Assembly (NCBI GenBank): GCA_900547035.1
Contig: URFM01000006.1
Coordinates: 1-64,000 of the forward strand
DNA from: an uncultured Clostridium sp.
GTDB lineage: Bacteria > Bacillota > Clostridia > Lachnospirales > Lachnospiraceae
Direction of reading: 5' to 3'
Length of the DNA: 64,000 bases
The notes beneath the pieces are model-generated. The model made no database searches. It was given only the letters and a program-made list of their open reading frames with translations, and was not told the origin of the DNA. The first letter of the stretch is position 1. The number at the start of each line of letters is the position of its first letter. Shown one piece after another: positions 25,133 to 34,082 of the stretch. The translations under genes and the position numbers were made by a program.

Positions 25133-27376
25133 GTGACAAAGAAAGCATCGGATTGTGTAAAATATTATCAGAATGAGAACGGCCCGGTCATCGGGACCGT
25201 TTCCGGAAGGATGATCGAGAAGGACGGACTGTATTTTAAGGATCTGGACGGCAGCGGAGAGTTTCAGGATTACGACGACTGGCGGCTGCCGCCGGAGATA
25301 CGGGCCCGGGCCTATGTGAAGACCCTGACCACGGAGGAGAAAATCGCCCAGCTGTTCATCTCCGACTGGCGCATGGGAAAATATCTGAGCCAGTTCCCGG
25401 ACCATGAGCCCAGGCTGGATGAGTCGGGAACCCTGGACGAGGCGGAGTTTACGGGAAAGACCATTTTCGGTGAGCAGCATCTGCCCGGGACCACGACCCT
25501 GCTGAAGGATTGGTTCGCCCGGCATCTGATTCTCAGGGCCAACCCCACGCCGGAGGATTTGACGGACTGGTTAAACCAGCTTCAGGCCGTGGCGGAGGAG
25601 TGCCGGCATTTCGTGCCGGTCCAGGTGGCCTCCAACTCCCGGAATGAGAACGGGGAGCTGGTGTTCGGCATGAACGACGCCGGAGGGGTCTTTGCCTCCT
25701 GGCCCGGAACCCTGGGAATCGCGGCGGCGGTGAAGGGGGATTCCATGAAAGTGGCGGAGGATTTTGCCGACTGCGTCCGCAGGGAGTGGAACGCCGCAGG
25801 ACTGCGGAAAGGCTATATGTATATGGCCGACGTGGTTTCCGACCCCAGATGGCAGCGGACCTACGGAACCTTCGGGGAGGACCCGGAGCTTATTGCGGAG
25901 ATTTTCCGCCATATCATCCCTAAAATCCAAGGAAGCGGGGAGGGAGTCACTCCCGACGGCGTGGCCATGACGGTGAAGCATTTCCCCGGCGGGGGAGCCA
26001 GGGAGAACGGCTTTGACCCTCATTACAGGATGGGGCAGTGGAATGTTTACCCCACTCCCGGGGCGCTGGAGCGCTACCACCTTCCGGCCTTCCGGGCGGC
26101 GGTGGACGCTAAGGCTTCCTCCATTATGCCCTACTATGCCAAACCTGCCGCGGAAAAGAGCGCACCCCAGAGGGACCTGGAGGGCAGGACCATCCCGATG
26201 GAGCCTTACGGCTTTGCCTATAATAAGTTCTTTATCGACGACCTCCTGCGCCGCCAGATGGGATTTCAGGGATATGTCAACTCCGATACCGGTATTGTCC
26301 ACAATATGAGCTGGGGTGTGGAGCGGCTGGATGAGGCGGAGCGGATAGGATTTGCGGTCAATCACGCCGGAACGGACTTAATCAGCGGGCTTTTTGACAA
26401 TCAGTACGGCCGCGAGGCCTACGACCGGGCCTGCAATGACTACTACGAGGACCATCCGGTTCCGGAAGGCTTTTCAAAAGAGGACCTGGTGCTGACCGAA
26501 GAGGCTCTGGACCGGGCGGTTTCCAGAACCCTGACGGAGATGTTCGCCCTGGGAATGTTTGAGAATCCTTACCGGGACCCGGCCCGGGCAGCGAAGGTGG
26601 TGGCCAATCCGGAGGACTGGGAGAAGGCCATGGATGCCCACCGAAAGAGCATGGTGCTGCTGAAAAATGACGGAACACTGCCGTTAACGAAGGAGAAGCT
26701 GGAGGAAAAGAAGGTTTACGTGGAATGCTTTCACAAAAATGAGGAGACGGCGGCCCAGGCCACTGCTTCTCTGCGGAAGCTTTTGGAAGGCCAGGTGCAG
26801 CTGACGGAGGATTACCGGGAGGCAGATTATGCCATTCTGTTTTTAAATCCCTCCTCCGGGGAATATTTTAACGCTACGCCCGGATATCTGGAGTTGGACC
26901 TCTGCGACGGAAAGGAAGTTCCGGATGTGGACGAGGAGGGCAGGCCCACGGACCGGAGCCACAAGGAAACGACTCTGGCAGGGGTGGGCCGCATTGAAGA
27001 GATTGCCCGGGCAGTCCATGGGAGAGGGGGGAAGGTCATCGCCAGCCTGAACGTGACCCTGGCCTGGCAGGTGGGAAACGCGGAGCCCTTCTGCGACGCC
27101 TTCCTCTGCGGCTTTGACACGTATCCTGCCGCCGTGCTGGATGTGGTGTTGGGCCGGTTCGCCCCCACGGGCCGCCTCCCCCTGACCCTTCCCAGAGGGG
27201 ATGAGGTGCTGAAGGTGGACGCCAATGGGGTGTGCGTAAGCCCCAACGATGTGCCGGGCTATGACAAGGACCGGTATATGCCCGATTCCCTGAAGGACGA
27301 AAACGGCAAGGCCTACGCTTACCGGGATTCGGCAGGGAACTACTATGAGCTGAACTTTGGCCTCAGATTCAGCTAA
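25133..27376 (+). CDS. Glycoside hydrolase family 3 enzyme
   Basis: The 747-residue cytoplasmic enzyme has no signal peptide. The N-terminal GH3 barrel (about 60-420) includes DPRWQRTYGTFGEDPELIAEI, VKHFPGGGARENGFD and the nucleophile Asp385 in GYVNSDTGIVHN. The C-terminal alpha/beta sandwich (about 490-690) includes RKSMVLLKNDGTLPL and GRLPLTLPRG. Family members are beta-glucosidases, beta-xylosidases or N-acetylhexosaminidases; here the substrate is open. The GTG at 25133 follows AAGGAGG by seven bases and is preferred over a GTG at 25109 overlapping the transporter stop. The 3' end overlaps the convergent GH32 gene by 8 bp. Confidence 0.9.
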   Translation: MTKKASDCVKYYQNENGPVIGTVSGRMIEKDGLYFKDLDGSGEFQDYDDWRLPPEIRARAYVKTLTTEEKIAQLFISDWRMGKYLSQFPDHEPRLDESGTLDEAEFTGKTIFGEQHLPGTTTLLKDWFARHLILRANPTPEDLTDWLNQLQAVAEECRHFVPVQVASNSRNENGELVFGMNDAGGVFASWPGTLGIAAAVKGDSMKVAEDFADCVRREWNAAGLRKGYMYMADVVSDPRWQRTYGTFGEDPELIAEIFRHIIPKIQGSGEGVTPDGVAMTVKHFPGGGARENGFDPHYRMGQWNVYPTPGALERYHLPAFRAAVDAKASSIMPYYAKPAAEKSAPQRDLEGRTIPMEPYGFAYNKFFIDDLLRRQMGFQGYVNSDTGIVHNMSWGVERLDEAERIGFAVNHAGTDLISGLFDNQYGREAYDRACNDYYEDHPVPEGFSKEDLVLTEEALDRAVSRTLTEMFALGMFENPYRDPARAAKVVANPEDWEKAMDAHRKSMVLLKNDGTLPLTKEKLEEKKVYVECFHKNEETAAQATASLRKLLEGQVQLTEDYREADYAILFLNPSSGEYFNATPGYLELDLCDGKEVPDVDEEGRPTDRSHKETTLAGVGRIEEIARAVHGRGGKVIASLNVTLAWQVGNAEPFCDAFLCGFDTYPAAVLDVVLGRFAPTGRLPLTLPRGDEVLKVDANGVCVSPNDVPGYDKDRYMPDSLKDENGKAYAYRDSAGNYYELNFGLRFS

Positions 27377-28841
27377 GACAGCTTATAACGGAAATCGGAT
27401 TCAGCCGGCAGAAGCCAATATGGCGGACGCCGGCTCCTTCTATCTTCAGGGGACCGGCCTCCCCGTATACCCGGGTGGTAAAGACCTCCTCCCCACCATT
27501 GACGAAGATTTCCAGGGAAGTGGTGTCGGAAAAAATCCGGAGCTTCTTTAGACGCTCCAGCCTTACGCTGCGGCGGTCCCGTCCGAATCCTCCCTTTTCC
27601 AGATGGAGGGTCAGCAGGCCGTTCTCATAGCGAAGGAATGCGCCGTCCCGCAGGGTCAGGCAGGCAGAAGAGCAGTTCTCAAACTCCGCGTTCAGTTCGT
27701 ATACCAACTCCCGGATTCCGGCTTTATTAAACTGTTCCGGGGATGGAAATTCCCGAATCTCATCCCGCAGCTGCATAAGCTCCGGAACCGGCTCCTGGAT
27801 GAGCCTTCCCTTTTTCAGGGAGAGGACTCTGGGGATGGTCAGGGCGTGCTGCCAGCCGTCGGCTTCGGTGGGATTGGTGTATTCCGCATCGGGAATCCCC
27901 ATCCAGCCGATGAGAATCCGGCGGCCCTTTTCATCCAGGAAGGACTGAGGAGCGTAGAAATCAAATCCCCGGTCCACCTGGGAAAAGCCGGAGTCCAGGT
28001 TTACCTTCCAGCTGCCTCCTTCAAAATCGGGCAGCACTTCCATGGACAGGCATTGATAGATGTTTGCAAAGTCGATTTCCTGTCTGGGCACACCCTGAGG
28101 GCAGCAGATGAGGCGCAGCCTGCCGTCCATGAGAAACAAATCCGGGCACTCCCACATGTAGCCCAGGGGCCTGGGGGAGGTGATGCGCCCGGCGCACTCC
28201 CATTTTTTTAAGTCTGAGGAGCGGTAGAGGAGGGCGAGCCCCCGGTCCGACCGGTCCCGGGCGCCCAGGACCATGTAGAAAGAGCCCTCATACTCCAGGA
28301 TTTTCGGGTCCCGCACATGGCAGCTGATGTCCGCCGGGTAGTCCGCAGTGGTCATCAGCAGCTCCTTTTCGGAAAAATGTTCCCCGTCGGGGCTGGAGAC
28401 GTGTACGGTGTTGCTGCCCCGGCCGGAACGGATGTAATCGTAGTCCGGCCGGTCGAAGTATTTTACATTTCCCGTGTAAAAATAGTGGATGGTCCCGTCC
28501 TTTAAAAAGGCGGAGCCGGAGTAAACCCCGTGGGCGTCAAAGTCCTGGTCCGGGAACAGCACCGGTCCGCGGTCCTCGTAGTGGATAAAGTCCCTGGTGG
28601 TGCAGTGGTTCCACAGCTTAATCTGCCCGGTGGGCTCAAAGGGGGTGTACTGGTAGTAAATGTGGTACACCCCGTCCTTCTGGCAGAGGCCGTTGGGGTC
28701 GTTGAGCCAGCCGGTCTCTGGCATCAGGTGGAAGTGGAGCCGGCGGGGGTCGCCGGACACCTTCCGGCGGTAATCCCCATGTTCCCTGCGCCACCGTAGG
28801 AAATCATTTTTTGTTACTTTCTGATATTTCTGAATGGTCAT
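27369..28841 (-). CDS. scrB: GH32 sucrose(-6-phosphate) hydrolase
   Basis: The 490-residue invertase-type enzyme has a five-bladed propeller with the three acidic motifs of the family: WLNDPNG (nucleophile Asp48), VRDPK (transition-state stabiliser) and WECPD (acid/base Glu). A C-terminal beta-sandwich follows (TTSLEIFVNGGEEVFTTRVY). It lies 80 bp downstream of the sucrose-type PTS gene in the same orientation, so the natural substrate is probably sucrose 6-phosphate, giving glucose 6-phosphate and fructose. A fructokinase gene is not in the cluster. The coding start is set by the ATG at 28841, with a weak purine-rich site (GAAAGGACG) upstream. Confidence 0.92.
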   Translation of the reverse strand: MTIQKYQKVTKNDFLRWRREHGDYRRKVSGDPRRLHFHLMPETGWLNDPNGLCQKDGVYHIYYQYTPFEPTGQIKLWNHCTTRDFIHYEDRGPVLFPDQDFDAHGVYSGSAFLKDGTIHYFYTGNVKYFDRPDYDYIRSGRGSNTVHVSSPDGEHFSEKELLMTTADYPADISCHVRDPKILEYEGSFYMVLGARDRSDRGLALLYRSSDLKKWECAGRITSPRPLGYMWECPDLFLMDGRLRLICCPQGVPRQEIDFANIYQCLSMEVLPDFEGGSWKVNLDSGFSQVDRGFDFYAPQSFLDEKGRRILIGWMGIPDAEYTNPTEADGWQHALTIPRVLSLKKGRLIQEPVPELMQLRDEIREFPSPEQFNKAGIRELVYELNAEFENCSSACLTLRDGAFLRYENGLLTLHLEKGGFGRDRRSVRLERLKKLRIFSDTTSLEIFVNGGEEVFTTRVYGEAGPLKIEGAGVRHIGFCRLNPISVISCLS

Positions 28842-28866
28842 GAATCTGAACGACCGTCCTTTCTGT

Positions 28867-28911
28867 GAAAATCCAAATATTCCGTCCTGAACTGTTGAAG
28901 AAAATCCAAAT
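28867..28911. repeat. Direct repeat flanking a dispersed-repeat end
   Basis: GAAAATCCAAAT occurs at 28867-28878 and again at 28900-28911. Between them lies TCCGTCCTGAACTGTT (28881-28896), one end of the dispersed GTAACAGTTCAGGACGG family. The arrangement resembles a small element insertion with duplicated flanks, in the scrA-scrB gap. Confidence 0.5.
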
Positions 28912-28921
28912 GGTCCGGACC

Positions 28922-30907
28922 TTATGCCGGCCTGCGCACAATCAGAGCCGGGGTGCAGGTATCGGCCTGGTTTTCCTCCAGCGCCTCAACCTGTTCCTGG
29001 GGAACCTGGGGCAGGAGCAGCATAACCTGAGGATTGTAGCCCTTGCTGCGGACAAATTCCACGTCCATTTTCAGGATGGGCTGGCCCTGCTTCACGGAGG
29101 CGCCGGTCTCCACAAGGGCCTCGAAGCCCTGGCCTTCCAGCTTCACCGTATCGATGCCCGCATGAATCAGCACGTCAATACCGGAGGCGGAGGTGATGCC
29201 CACGGCGTGCTTGGTGGGAAAAATCAGGCTGACGGTCCCGTCGCAGGGAGCGCAGATGACGGAATCCTCCGGATTGACGGCGCAGCCCTCTCCCAATGCC
29301 TTGGAGGCAAAGGCCGGGTCGTCGGCTTTGGAGATGGGGAGCATCTGGCCTTTTACGGGGTTGTAGAAGGTTTCGGTGACGGCGGCACCTTCCGCCTTGG
29401 ATTCGGCAGCCGCTTCACCGGCAGTCTCTGCAGGTTCCGCTTCCCTGGTGGTTTCCGCGGCAGCCGTATCGGAGGAGACGGCCGTTTTCGGGGCTTCTTT
29501 GGAGGGTGCCTCCTGCTCGCCCAGCCGGTATTTCTTCCAGAATACCACCGTCAGCAGGAAGGAAACGCCCATGGAAATCACAAGCCCGATGGCAAAGTTG
29601 GGATAGTCGGCAGGTTTCATGGAGATAAATCCAGGAAGCCCGGCTGCGCCCAGGGCCTGTGCCAGCACATGGGTGGCGGCCAGCCAGGCGCTTCCTGCGG
29701 CGGAGCCGATGATGGCGGCGTAGAAGGGATACTTTAACTTTAAGGTTACGCCGAACATGGCCGGCTCCGTAATACCCAGCAGGGCGGAGATGCCGGAGGC
29801 GGAGCAGATGGATTTAATCTTGTCATTTTTCGTCAGCATCAGCACCGCCAGTACAGCCGCGCCCTGGGCCACGTTGTTCATGCTGGCGGTGGAGAAGATG
29901 AAGCTTCCTCCGGTAGTAGCGCTGTCCGCAATCAGCTGGGTCTCAATGGCGATAAAGCTGTGGTGCATGCCGGTCAGGGTGATGGGCGCGTAGACCAGAC
30001 CGAAGAGCGCTCCGCCCAGGGCTCCCAGGGTGTTGTAGGTCCAGGTGATGCCCGCTGCCAGCAGATTTCCGGCCTCCCGCAGAACGGGCCCCACAAAGAT
30101 GAAAGTTAAAAAGGAGGTAGCAAGAATGGAAACCAGGGGCGTGGTCAGGTTGTCCAGCCAGGAGGGGGTGACTTTGTGAAGACGCTTCTCAATATTGGCC
30201 AGAATCCAGGAAACGGCCAGCACCGGTAGGACGGTACCCTGGTAGCCGATGGCGGGAATGGCAAGTCCGAAGACATTCCACACCGGCGGCTCGGCGAGGC
30301 CAATCTGGTAGGCGCTCATCAAATCCGGATGGACCATAATCATACCCATGGCGGCGCCAAGATAAGGGTTGCCGCCGAATTTCTTGGCCGCGCTGAAGCC
30401 AATCAATACCGGCAGAAAGGTAAAGGGAGCGCTGGCAAAGAGATTTACGGCGGTGGCCAGACCGGCCCATTGGGGATAGGCCTCGATGAGAGATTGGCCT
30501 CCAAAGAGGTCCGAGGTCAAAATGTTGTTGATGCCCATCAGAAGGCCCCCTGCCACGATGGCCGGGATGATGGGAACGAAAATGTCGCTGAGCATCTTGA
30601 CGAAGCGCTGGAGGGGATTGCCCTGTTTTTCCTCCGGCTCCTCCTGGGATTCCTCAGCGGCGCCCAGCTGCTTCTGCACCTCCGCAAATACCAGGTTCAC
30701 GGTTCCGGAACCAAAGATAATCTGAAACTGGGACTGAGTCAGGAAGACGCCTTTCACCCCTTCGATATCGCTAATGGCCTCTTCGTTTCGCAGGTCGTTG
30801 TCCTTGAGCTGCAGGCGCAGTCTGGTGGCGCAGTGGGCCGCGGAGCGGATGTTGTTTCTGCCGCCGACGTTTTGGATGACCTGTCTGGCAATTTCTGCAT
30901 AATCCAT
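28922..30907 (-). CDS. scrA: Sucrose/beta-glucoside-type PTS enzyme IIBCA
   Basis: The 661-residue phosphotransferase permease has three parts. The IIB domain (about 1-85) has phospho-Cys26 in SAAHCATRLRL. The membrane IIC domain (about 105-455) contains GGLLMGINNIL and GMHHSFIAIETQLI. After an Ala/Glu/Thr-rich linker (about 465-510), a IIA-glucose domain (about 520-655) carries CAPCDGTVSLIFPTKHAVG and the phospho-His region VLIHAGIDTV. It imports and phosphorylates sucrose or a related glucoside. The scr assignment rests on the adjacent GH32 gene and LacI regulator. The start has GGGAGG upstream. Transcription starts at a promoter flanked by two LacI-type operators. Confidence 0.92.
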   Translation of the reverse strand: MDYAEIARQVIQNVGGRNNIRSAAHCATRLRLQLKDNDLRNEEAISDIEGVKGVFLTQSQFQIIFGSGTVNLVFAEVQKQLGAAEESQEEPEEKQGNPLQRFVKMLSDIFVPIIPAIVAGGLLMGINNILTSDLFGGQSLIEAYPQWAGLATAVNLFASAPFTFLPVLIGFSAAKKFGGNPYLGAAMGMIMVHPDLMSAYQIGLAEPPVWNVFGLAIPAIGYQGTVLPVLAVSWILANIEKRLHKVTPSWLDNLTTPLVSILATSFLTFIFVGPVLREAGNLLAAGITWTYNTLGALGGALFGLVYAPITLTGMHHSFIAIETQLIADSATTGGSFIFSTASMNNVAQGAAVLAVLMLTKNDKIKSICSASGISALLGITEPAMFGVTLKLKYPFYAAIIGSAAGSAWLAATHVLAQALGAAGLPGFISMKPADYPNFAIGLVISMGVSFLLTVVFWKKYRLGEQEAPSKEAPKTAVSSDTAAAETTREAEPAETAGEAAAESKAEGAAVTETFYNPVKGQMLPISKADDPAFASKALGEGCAVNPEDSVICAPCDGTVSLIFPTKHAVGITSASGIDVLIHAGIDTVKLEGQGFEALVETGASVKQGQPILKMDVEFVRSKGYNPQVMLLLPQVPQEQVEALEENQADTCTPALIVRRPA

Positions 30908-30939
30908 AAATCTGTAACCTCCCTTTGTGTGAAGTGTTT

Positions 30940-30965
30940 GTAACTGCCCTGCTTTGGGCAGTTAC
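30940..30965 (-). other. Hairpin in the scrA leader
   Basis: GTAACTGCCC (30940-30949) and GGGCAGTTAC (30956-30965) form a perfect 10-bp stem with a six-base loop in the untranslated leader of scrA. No T-run follows in the direction of transcription, so it is not a plain terminator. It could stabilise the mRNA. Confidence 0.5.
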
Positions 30966-30980
30966 GGATTTCAATAAAAT

Positions 30981-30996
30981 ATGGTATCGGTTCCAT
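30981..30996. promoter_or_regulatory. LacI-type operator, downstream of the scrA -10 box
   Basis: ATGGTATCGGTTCCAT is an imperfect palindrome of the same design as 31039-31056 and the scrR operator: TG-purine-W-A, central CG, T-W-pyrimidine-CA. It overlaps the expected scrA transcription start. Confidence 0.7.
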
Positions 30997-31002
30997 ATAG
31001 AA

Positions 31003-31032
31003 ATAATAGTGTATTACTGGGTGAAAAGTCAA
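31003..31032 (-). promoter_or_regulatory. scrA promoter
   Basis: On the minus strand, TTGACT (31027-31032) and TATTAT (31003-31008) are 18 bp apart. The promoter is bracketed by the operators at 30981-30996 and 31039-31056, fitting strong repression by ScrR. Confidence 0.7.
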
Positions 31033-31038
31033 TAGAAA

Positions 31039-31056
31039 AATGGAACCGATTCCATT
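31039..31056. promoter_or_regulatory. LacI-type operator, upstream of the scrA -35 box
   Basis: AATGGAACCGATTCCATT has palindromic arms AATGGAA/TTCCATT around CCGA. Its centre lies about 60 bp from that of the downstream operator, allowing cooperative or looped binding. Confidence 0.75.
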
Positions 31057-31068
31057 TTGAGGTGTAGA

Positions 31069-31113
31069 AAAACAGAGGTGGTTTTTGTGCATATCACACA
31101 AATCCTCTGTTTT
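31069..31113 (-). terminator. Terminator of scrR
   Basis: AAAACAGAGG (31069-31078) pairs with CCTCTGTTTT (31104-31113). On the minus strand the stem is followed by a T-rich stretch (TTTTTCTA). It separates scrR from the scrA promoter. Confidence 0.65.
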
Positions 31114-31124
31114 AGAGTAACAGT

Positions 31125-32129
31125 TCAGGACAATGCGCCGCTCTTCTTGTCAGAGCGAAGACTGCCGCCGGGAATCAGCTGGAATCCCACCACCTGTTTT
31201 TGTGGAACCGGTTCTCCCTGAATCAGCTTCAGCAGGGTTTCCGCTCCCAGATAGCCAAGGGTGTAGGAATCGAATTTCAGGGTGGTCAGGCTGGGGGTCA
31301 GGAGGGCGCTTTCATCGTAGCCGCCGAATCCGGTCACAGACACATCGCCGGGTATGGAAAGGCCCATTTCCCCCAGCACCCGGTAGGCGCCGTAGGCCAG
31401 ACGGTCCGTGGCGCAGATGAGGGCGTCCACAGGGCCGGACCGGAGGGCCCTCCGGGTCATTTCCTGTCCGCTTTCGTAAGTGTAATCTCCCTGGAAAATC
31501 CGCACATCCTGGATTGAGCAGCTTTTCAGTCCGTCCAGGACACCACGGCGCCGCTCCATTCCCACAGCGATGTCGCTTTCCTCCACACCCAGGTAGGCGG
31601 GGAACGCGGGATGGGACTCTCCAACCAGCTGTCCTATGGCAAAGCCTGCCTGGTAGTCGTCATCCACTACGCTGAAGCCGCCGGGGCATTCCTGGGCCAG
31701 GACCACAATCGGCATGGGGCTGTGTTCAATCAGCTTCCGGTGTTCCGGGGTGATGGTGATGGCGCTGAGCAGAATTCCATCTACATTCAGGCTCATTAGC
31801 TGCCGGATATTTTCCAGTTCCTGTGTCACACTGTGGTCCGAATTTTTAATCAGGGTTTCATAGCCCTCTTTTCGCAGATACCGGTCGATGCTGGTAATAA
31901 CCCGGCCTGTGATTTTGGAATTCAGGGCGGGGACCACAACCCCTACCACCCGGCTGTTTCTGGCCTTCAGACGGGCGAAGGTGTTGGGGGTGTAGTTGTA
32001 TTTTTTGATCACTTCCTGGATTTTCTCCCGGGTCTCCTGACGGACGTAGCCGCCGTTAAAATATCGTGAAACTGTGCTTTTGGTAACGCCCGCCAGCTGG
32101 GCGATGTCAGCCATGGTGATTTTTTCCAT
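31125..32129 (-). CDS. scrR: LacI-family repressor of the sucrose-type genes
   Basis: The 334-residue regulator has an N-terminal LacI helix-turn-helix (MADIAQLAGVTKSTVSRYFNGGYVRQETREKI, about 6-40) and a hinge. A periplasmic-binding-protein-like effector domain follows, with VVGVVVPALNSKITGRV, VDGILLSAI and GDVSVTGFGGYDESALLTPSLTTLKFD. The ATG at 32129 is used because the HTH begins there and GAGGAG lies upstream; the frame is open 17 codons further without a site. Operators with the same half-site occur around the scrA promoter and over the -10 box of its own promoter, so it probably represses scrAB and itself. The last codons overlap a dispersed-repeat end (31117-31130). Confidence 0.9.
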   Translation of the reverse strand: MEKITMADIAQLAGVTKSTVSRYFNGGYVRQETREKIQEVIKKYNYTPNTFARLKARNSRVVGVVVPALNSKITGRVITSIDRYLRKEGYETLIKNSDHSVTQELENIRQLMSLNVDGILLSAITITPEHRKLIEHSPMPIVVLAQECPGGFSVVDDDYQAGFAIGQLVGESHPAFPAYLGVEESDIAVGMERRRGVLDGLKSCSIQDVRIFQGDYTYESGQEMTRRALRSGPVDALICATDRLAYGAYRVLGEMGLSIPGDVSVTGFGGYDESALLTPSLTTLKFDSYTLGYLGAETLLKLIQGEPVPQKQVVGFQLIPGGSLRSDKKSGALS

Positions 32130-32187
32130 AAAAGACAGACTCCTCTGTTGTCCGGGCCCTTTTGGCGGGACGGCCGCCAAGGCCTTG

Positions 32188-32226
32188 TGATACCGGTATC
32201 ATATCATAAAATGAAAGAAGAGGCAA
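32188..32226 (-). promoter_or_regulatory. scrR promoter with overlapping operator
   Basis: On the minus strand, TTGCCT (32221-32226) and TATGAT (32198-32203) are 17 bp apart. The perfect 14-bp palindrome TGATACCGGTATCA (32188-32201) overlaps the -10 box. It shares the half-site pattern of the scrA operators, indicating autoregulation. Confidence 0.7.
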
Positions 32227-32372
32227 AATGTTTTCATAGTTCCATAAAAGGCTTCCTTAAATGGTTCCGGGGATATCTCTCCACGAAAGCAGGCGGCAGA
32301 TTGTAGAAGGCGGCGATTTGTGGTAAACTCGGTTCAGGATGAAGCATCAAAGCCAGGAAGAGGAGGATTATC

Positions 32373-33065
32373 ATGAAAACAATCGGTCTGCTTGGGGGAA
32401 TGAGCTGGGAGAGTACGGTTCCTTACTATCAGATTGTAAACGAGACCGTTAAGGAAAAATTGGGAGGACTTCATTCCGCGAAGCTTTTGCTCTACAGCGT
32501 GGATTTCGCGGAAATCGAGGAGTGCCAGGCCAGGGGAGAGTGGGAGAAGAGCGCGGAGATTCTGGGAAAGGCTGCCAGAGGACTTCAGGAAGCGGGGGCA
32601 GATTTTCTGGTCATCTGCACCAACACTATGCACAAGGTGGCGCCCCAGATTCAGGAGCAGATTTCCATGCCCATCCTTCACATCGCGGATGCCACTGCCG
32701 ACGCCCTTCTGGAGGAGAAAATTGGGACCGCCGCCCTGCTGGGAACCAAGTACACCATGACCCAGGACTTTTATAAGGAAAAACTGGTACAGCGGGGAAT
32801 CCAGGTCCTGGTTCCGGAGGAGGAAGAAATCGAGGCGGTAAACCGGGTGATCTATGAGGAACTGTGCAGGGGGATTATTTCTGATGAGTCACGGAAACAG
32901 TACGTGAAAATTATTGAAAATTTGAAGGAAAAAGGAGCTCAGGGGGTCATCCTTGGCTGTACGGAAATCGGACTGCTGGTCAAACAGGAGGATTCCCCGC
33001 TGCCGGTATTTGACACCACCGCCATCCACGGATACCGGGCGGCCATGGAGGCCCTGAAAGACTGA
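32373..33065 (+). CDS. Aspartate/glutamate racemase family protein
   Basis: The 230-residue cofactor-independent amino acid racemase has two catalytic cysteines in ICTNTMHK (Cys82) and LGCTEIG (Cys196), the usual two-thiol arrangement. The N-terminus [20 protein letters not shown] is the signature of the aspartate/glutamate racemase (YgeA-like) group. The enzyme interconverts L- and D-amino acids in the cytoplasm; aspartate, glutamate or homoserine specificity cannot be told. AAGAGGAGG precedes the start. A damaged macro-domain gene follows after 20 bp in the same direction. Confidence 0.9.
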   Translation: MKTIGLLGGMSWESTVPYYQIVNETVKEKLGGLHSAKLLLYSVDFAEIEECQARGEWEKSAEILGKAARGLQEAGADFLVICTNTMHKVAPQIQEQISMPILHIADATADALLEEKIGTAALLGTKYTMTQDFYKEKLVQRGIQVLVPEEEEIEAVNRVIYEELCRGIISDESRKQYVKIIENLKEKGAQGVILGCTEIGLLVKQEDSPLPVFDTTAIHGYRAAMEALKD

Positions 33066-33085
33066 TAATGAAAGGAGGGAGACCT

Positions 33086-33442
33086 GTGCTGAAAATTGTT
33101 TTGGGGGATATAACAAAGGTGAAGGCCGACGCCATTGTCAACGCGGCCAATACCAGCCTTCTGGGCGGCGGGGGAGTGGACGGCGCCATCCACCGGGCGG
33201 CCGGGCCGGAATTGCTGAATGAGTGCCGGATGCTCCACGGCTGCCGCACCGGGGAGGCGAAGATGACCGGAGGCTACCGCCTTCCGGCCCGGTATGTAAT
33301 CCACACCCCCGGCCCTGTGTGGAACGGGGGTACGAAAAATGAGGAGCATCCCCGGATGGAGGTGCAGATGGTCTGCTTTGATGAAAAGACAATGGCAAAT
33401 TATCAGCGGGCATTTGAGGAGGCACAGGGCAAAAAGGATTAA
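33086..33442 (+). pseudogene. Macro-domain (ADP-ribose-binding) protein with internal deletion
   Basis: The remaining 118 residues begin like a complete macro-domain deacetylase: [37 protein letters not shown], then [28 protein letters not shown]. From residue about 90 the sequence jumps to [21 protein letters not shown], which is the very C-terminal strand and helix of the family. The middle part with the second ADP-ribose loop (the usual ISTGxYG..P segment) is missing, about 50-70 residues, without loss of frame. The protein is unlikely to be a working hydrolase. The GTG at 33086 is preceded by AAAGGAGG at seven bases; an ATG at 33068 lies ahead of that site. Confidence 0.75.
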
Positions 33443-33482
33443 TCTATAAATCTTTTTCCACAAAATGGACAGCGGATTCATC

Positions 33483-34082
33483 TCAGTATCTTCGGTAGAT
33501 TCTTTCTTTGTTTTGGTCCAGATTCAGCTGATACAGGCGGAAAATGACGGAGATATTTTTGGGCTGCCACTGCTCCTCGTAGGAATATTGATAATGCATG
33601 CCCAGGCGGGCCATTACCTGGCCGCTGCGGGGGTTGTTTCGGTCATGGGTGGCTGTGATAAACGGAAGTCCCCAGGATTTCAAAAGTCCGATAACGGCCT
33701 GCCCCACTTCTGTCATGATTCCTCTGCCCCAAAACTCCCTGCGCAGTCCATAACCCAGGTCGTGGGCCTCATCCATACTGACGTTGATATATCCAATGGG
33801 AATGTTATCCTGCTTCAGGCAAATGGCCCAGCCGCAGCCCTGCGGCTGACGGTAGAGGGATTCATAGCGTTGTTCCATAAAGGCCTTTGTTTCCCGGATC
33901 GATGTTAAGGGATACCAGGGGAGAAAACGGTTTGTCTCCCGGTCACTGAAAATGAGAAACGCAGCCTCTTCGTCTGCGGCGGAAAATTTACGCAGGATGA
34001 GGCGGCCGGTTTCAAGGGCAGGCGTGTTCCCTGGTTTTAGGGGAAATGGTCCTTTGTGCATGCGGTTATCAGCGGCAGCCAT
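33483..34082 (-). CDS. GNAT-family N-acetyltransferase (RimJ/RimL type)
   Basis: The 199-residue enzyme has the layout of ribosomal-protein/antibiotic type acetyltransferases: LETGRLILRKFSAADEEAAFLIF at the start, GWAICLKQDNIPIGYINV in the middle, and the acetyl-CoA loop region LRREFWGRGIMTEVGQAVIGLL, then NPRSGQVMARLGM. It acetylates an amine, often a protein N-terminus; the target is unknown. The ATG at 34082 is chosen because GAGGA stands six bases upstream; it overlaps the end of sdaAA by 14 bp. An ATG at 34061 is a possible alternative. It is probably the last gene of the serine dehydratase operon. Confidence 0.85.
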   Translation of the reverse strand: MAAADNRMHKGPFPLKPGNTPALETGRLILRKFSAADEEAAFLIFSDRETNRFLPWYPLTSIRETKAFMEQRYESLYRQPQGCGWAICLKQDNIPIGYINVSMDEAHDLGYGLRREFWGRGIMTEVGQAVIGLLKSWGLPFITATHDRNNPRSGQVMARLGMHYQYSYEEQWQPKNISVIFRLYQLNLDQNKERIYRRY

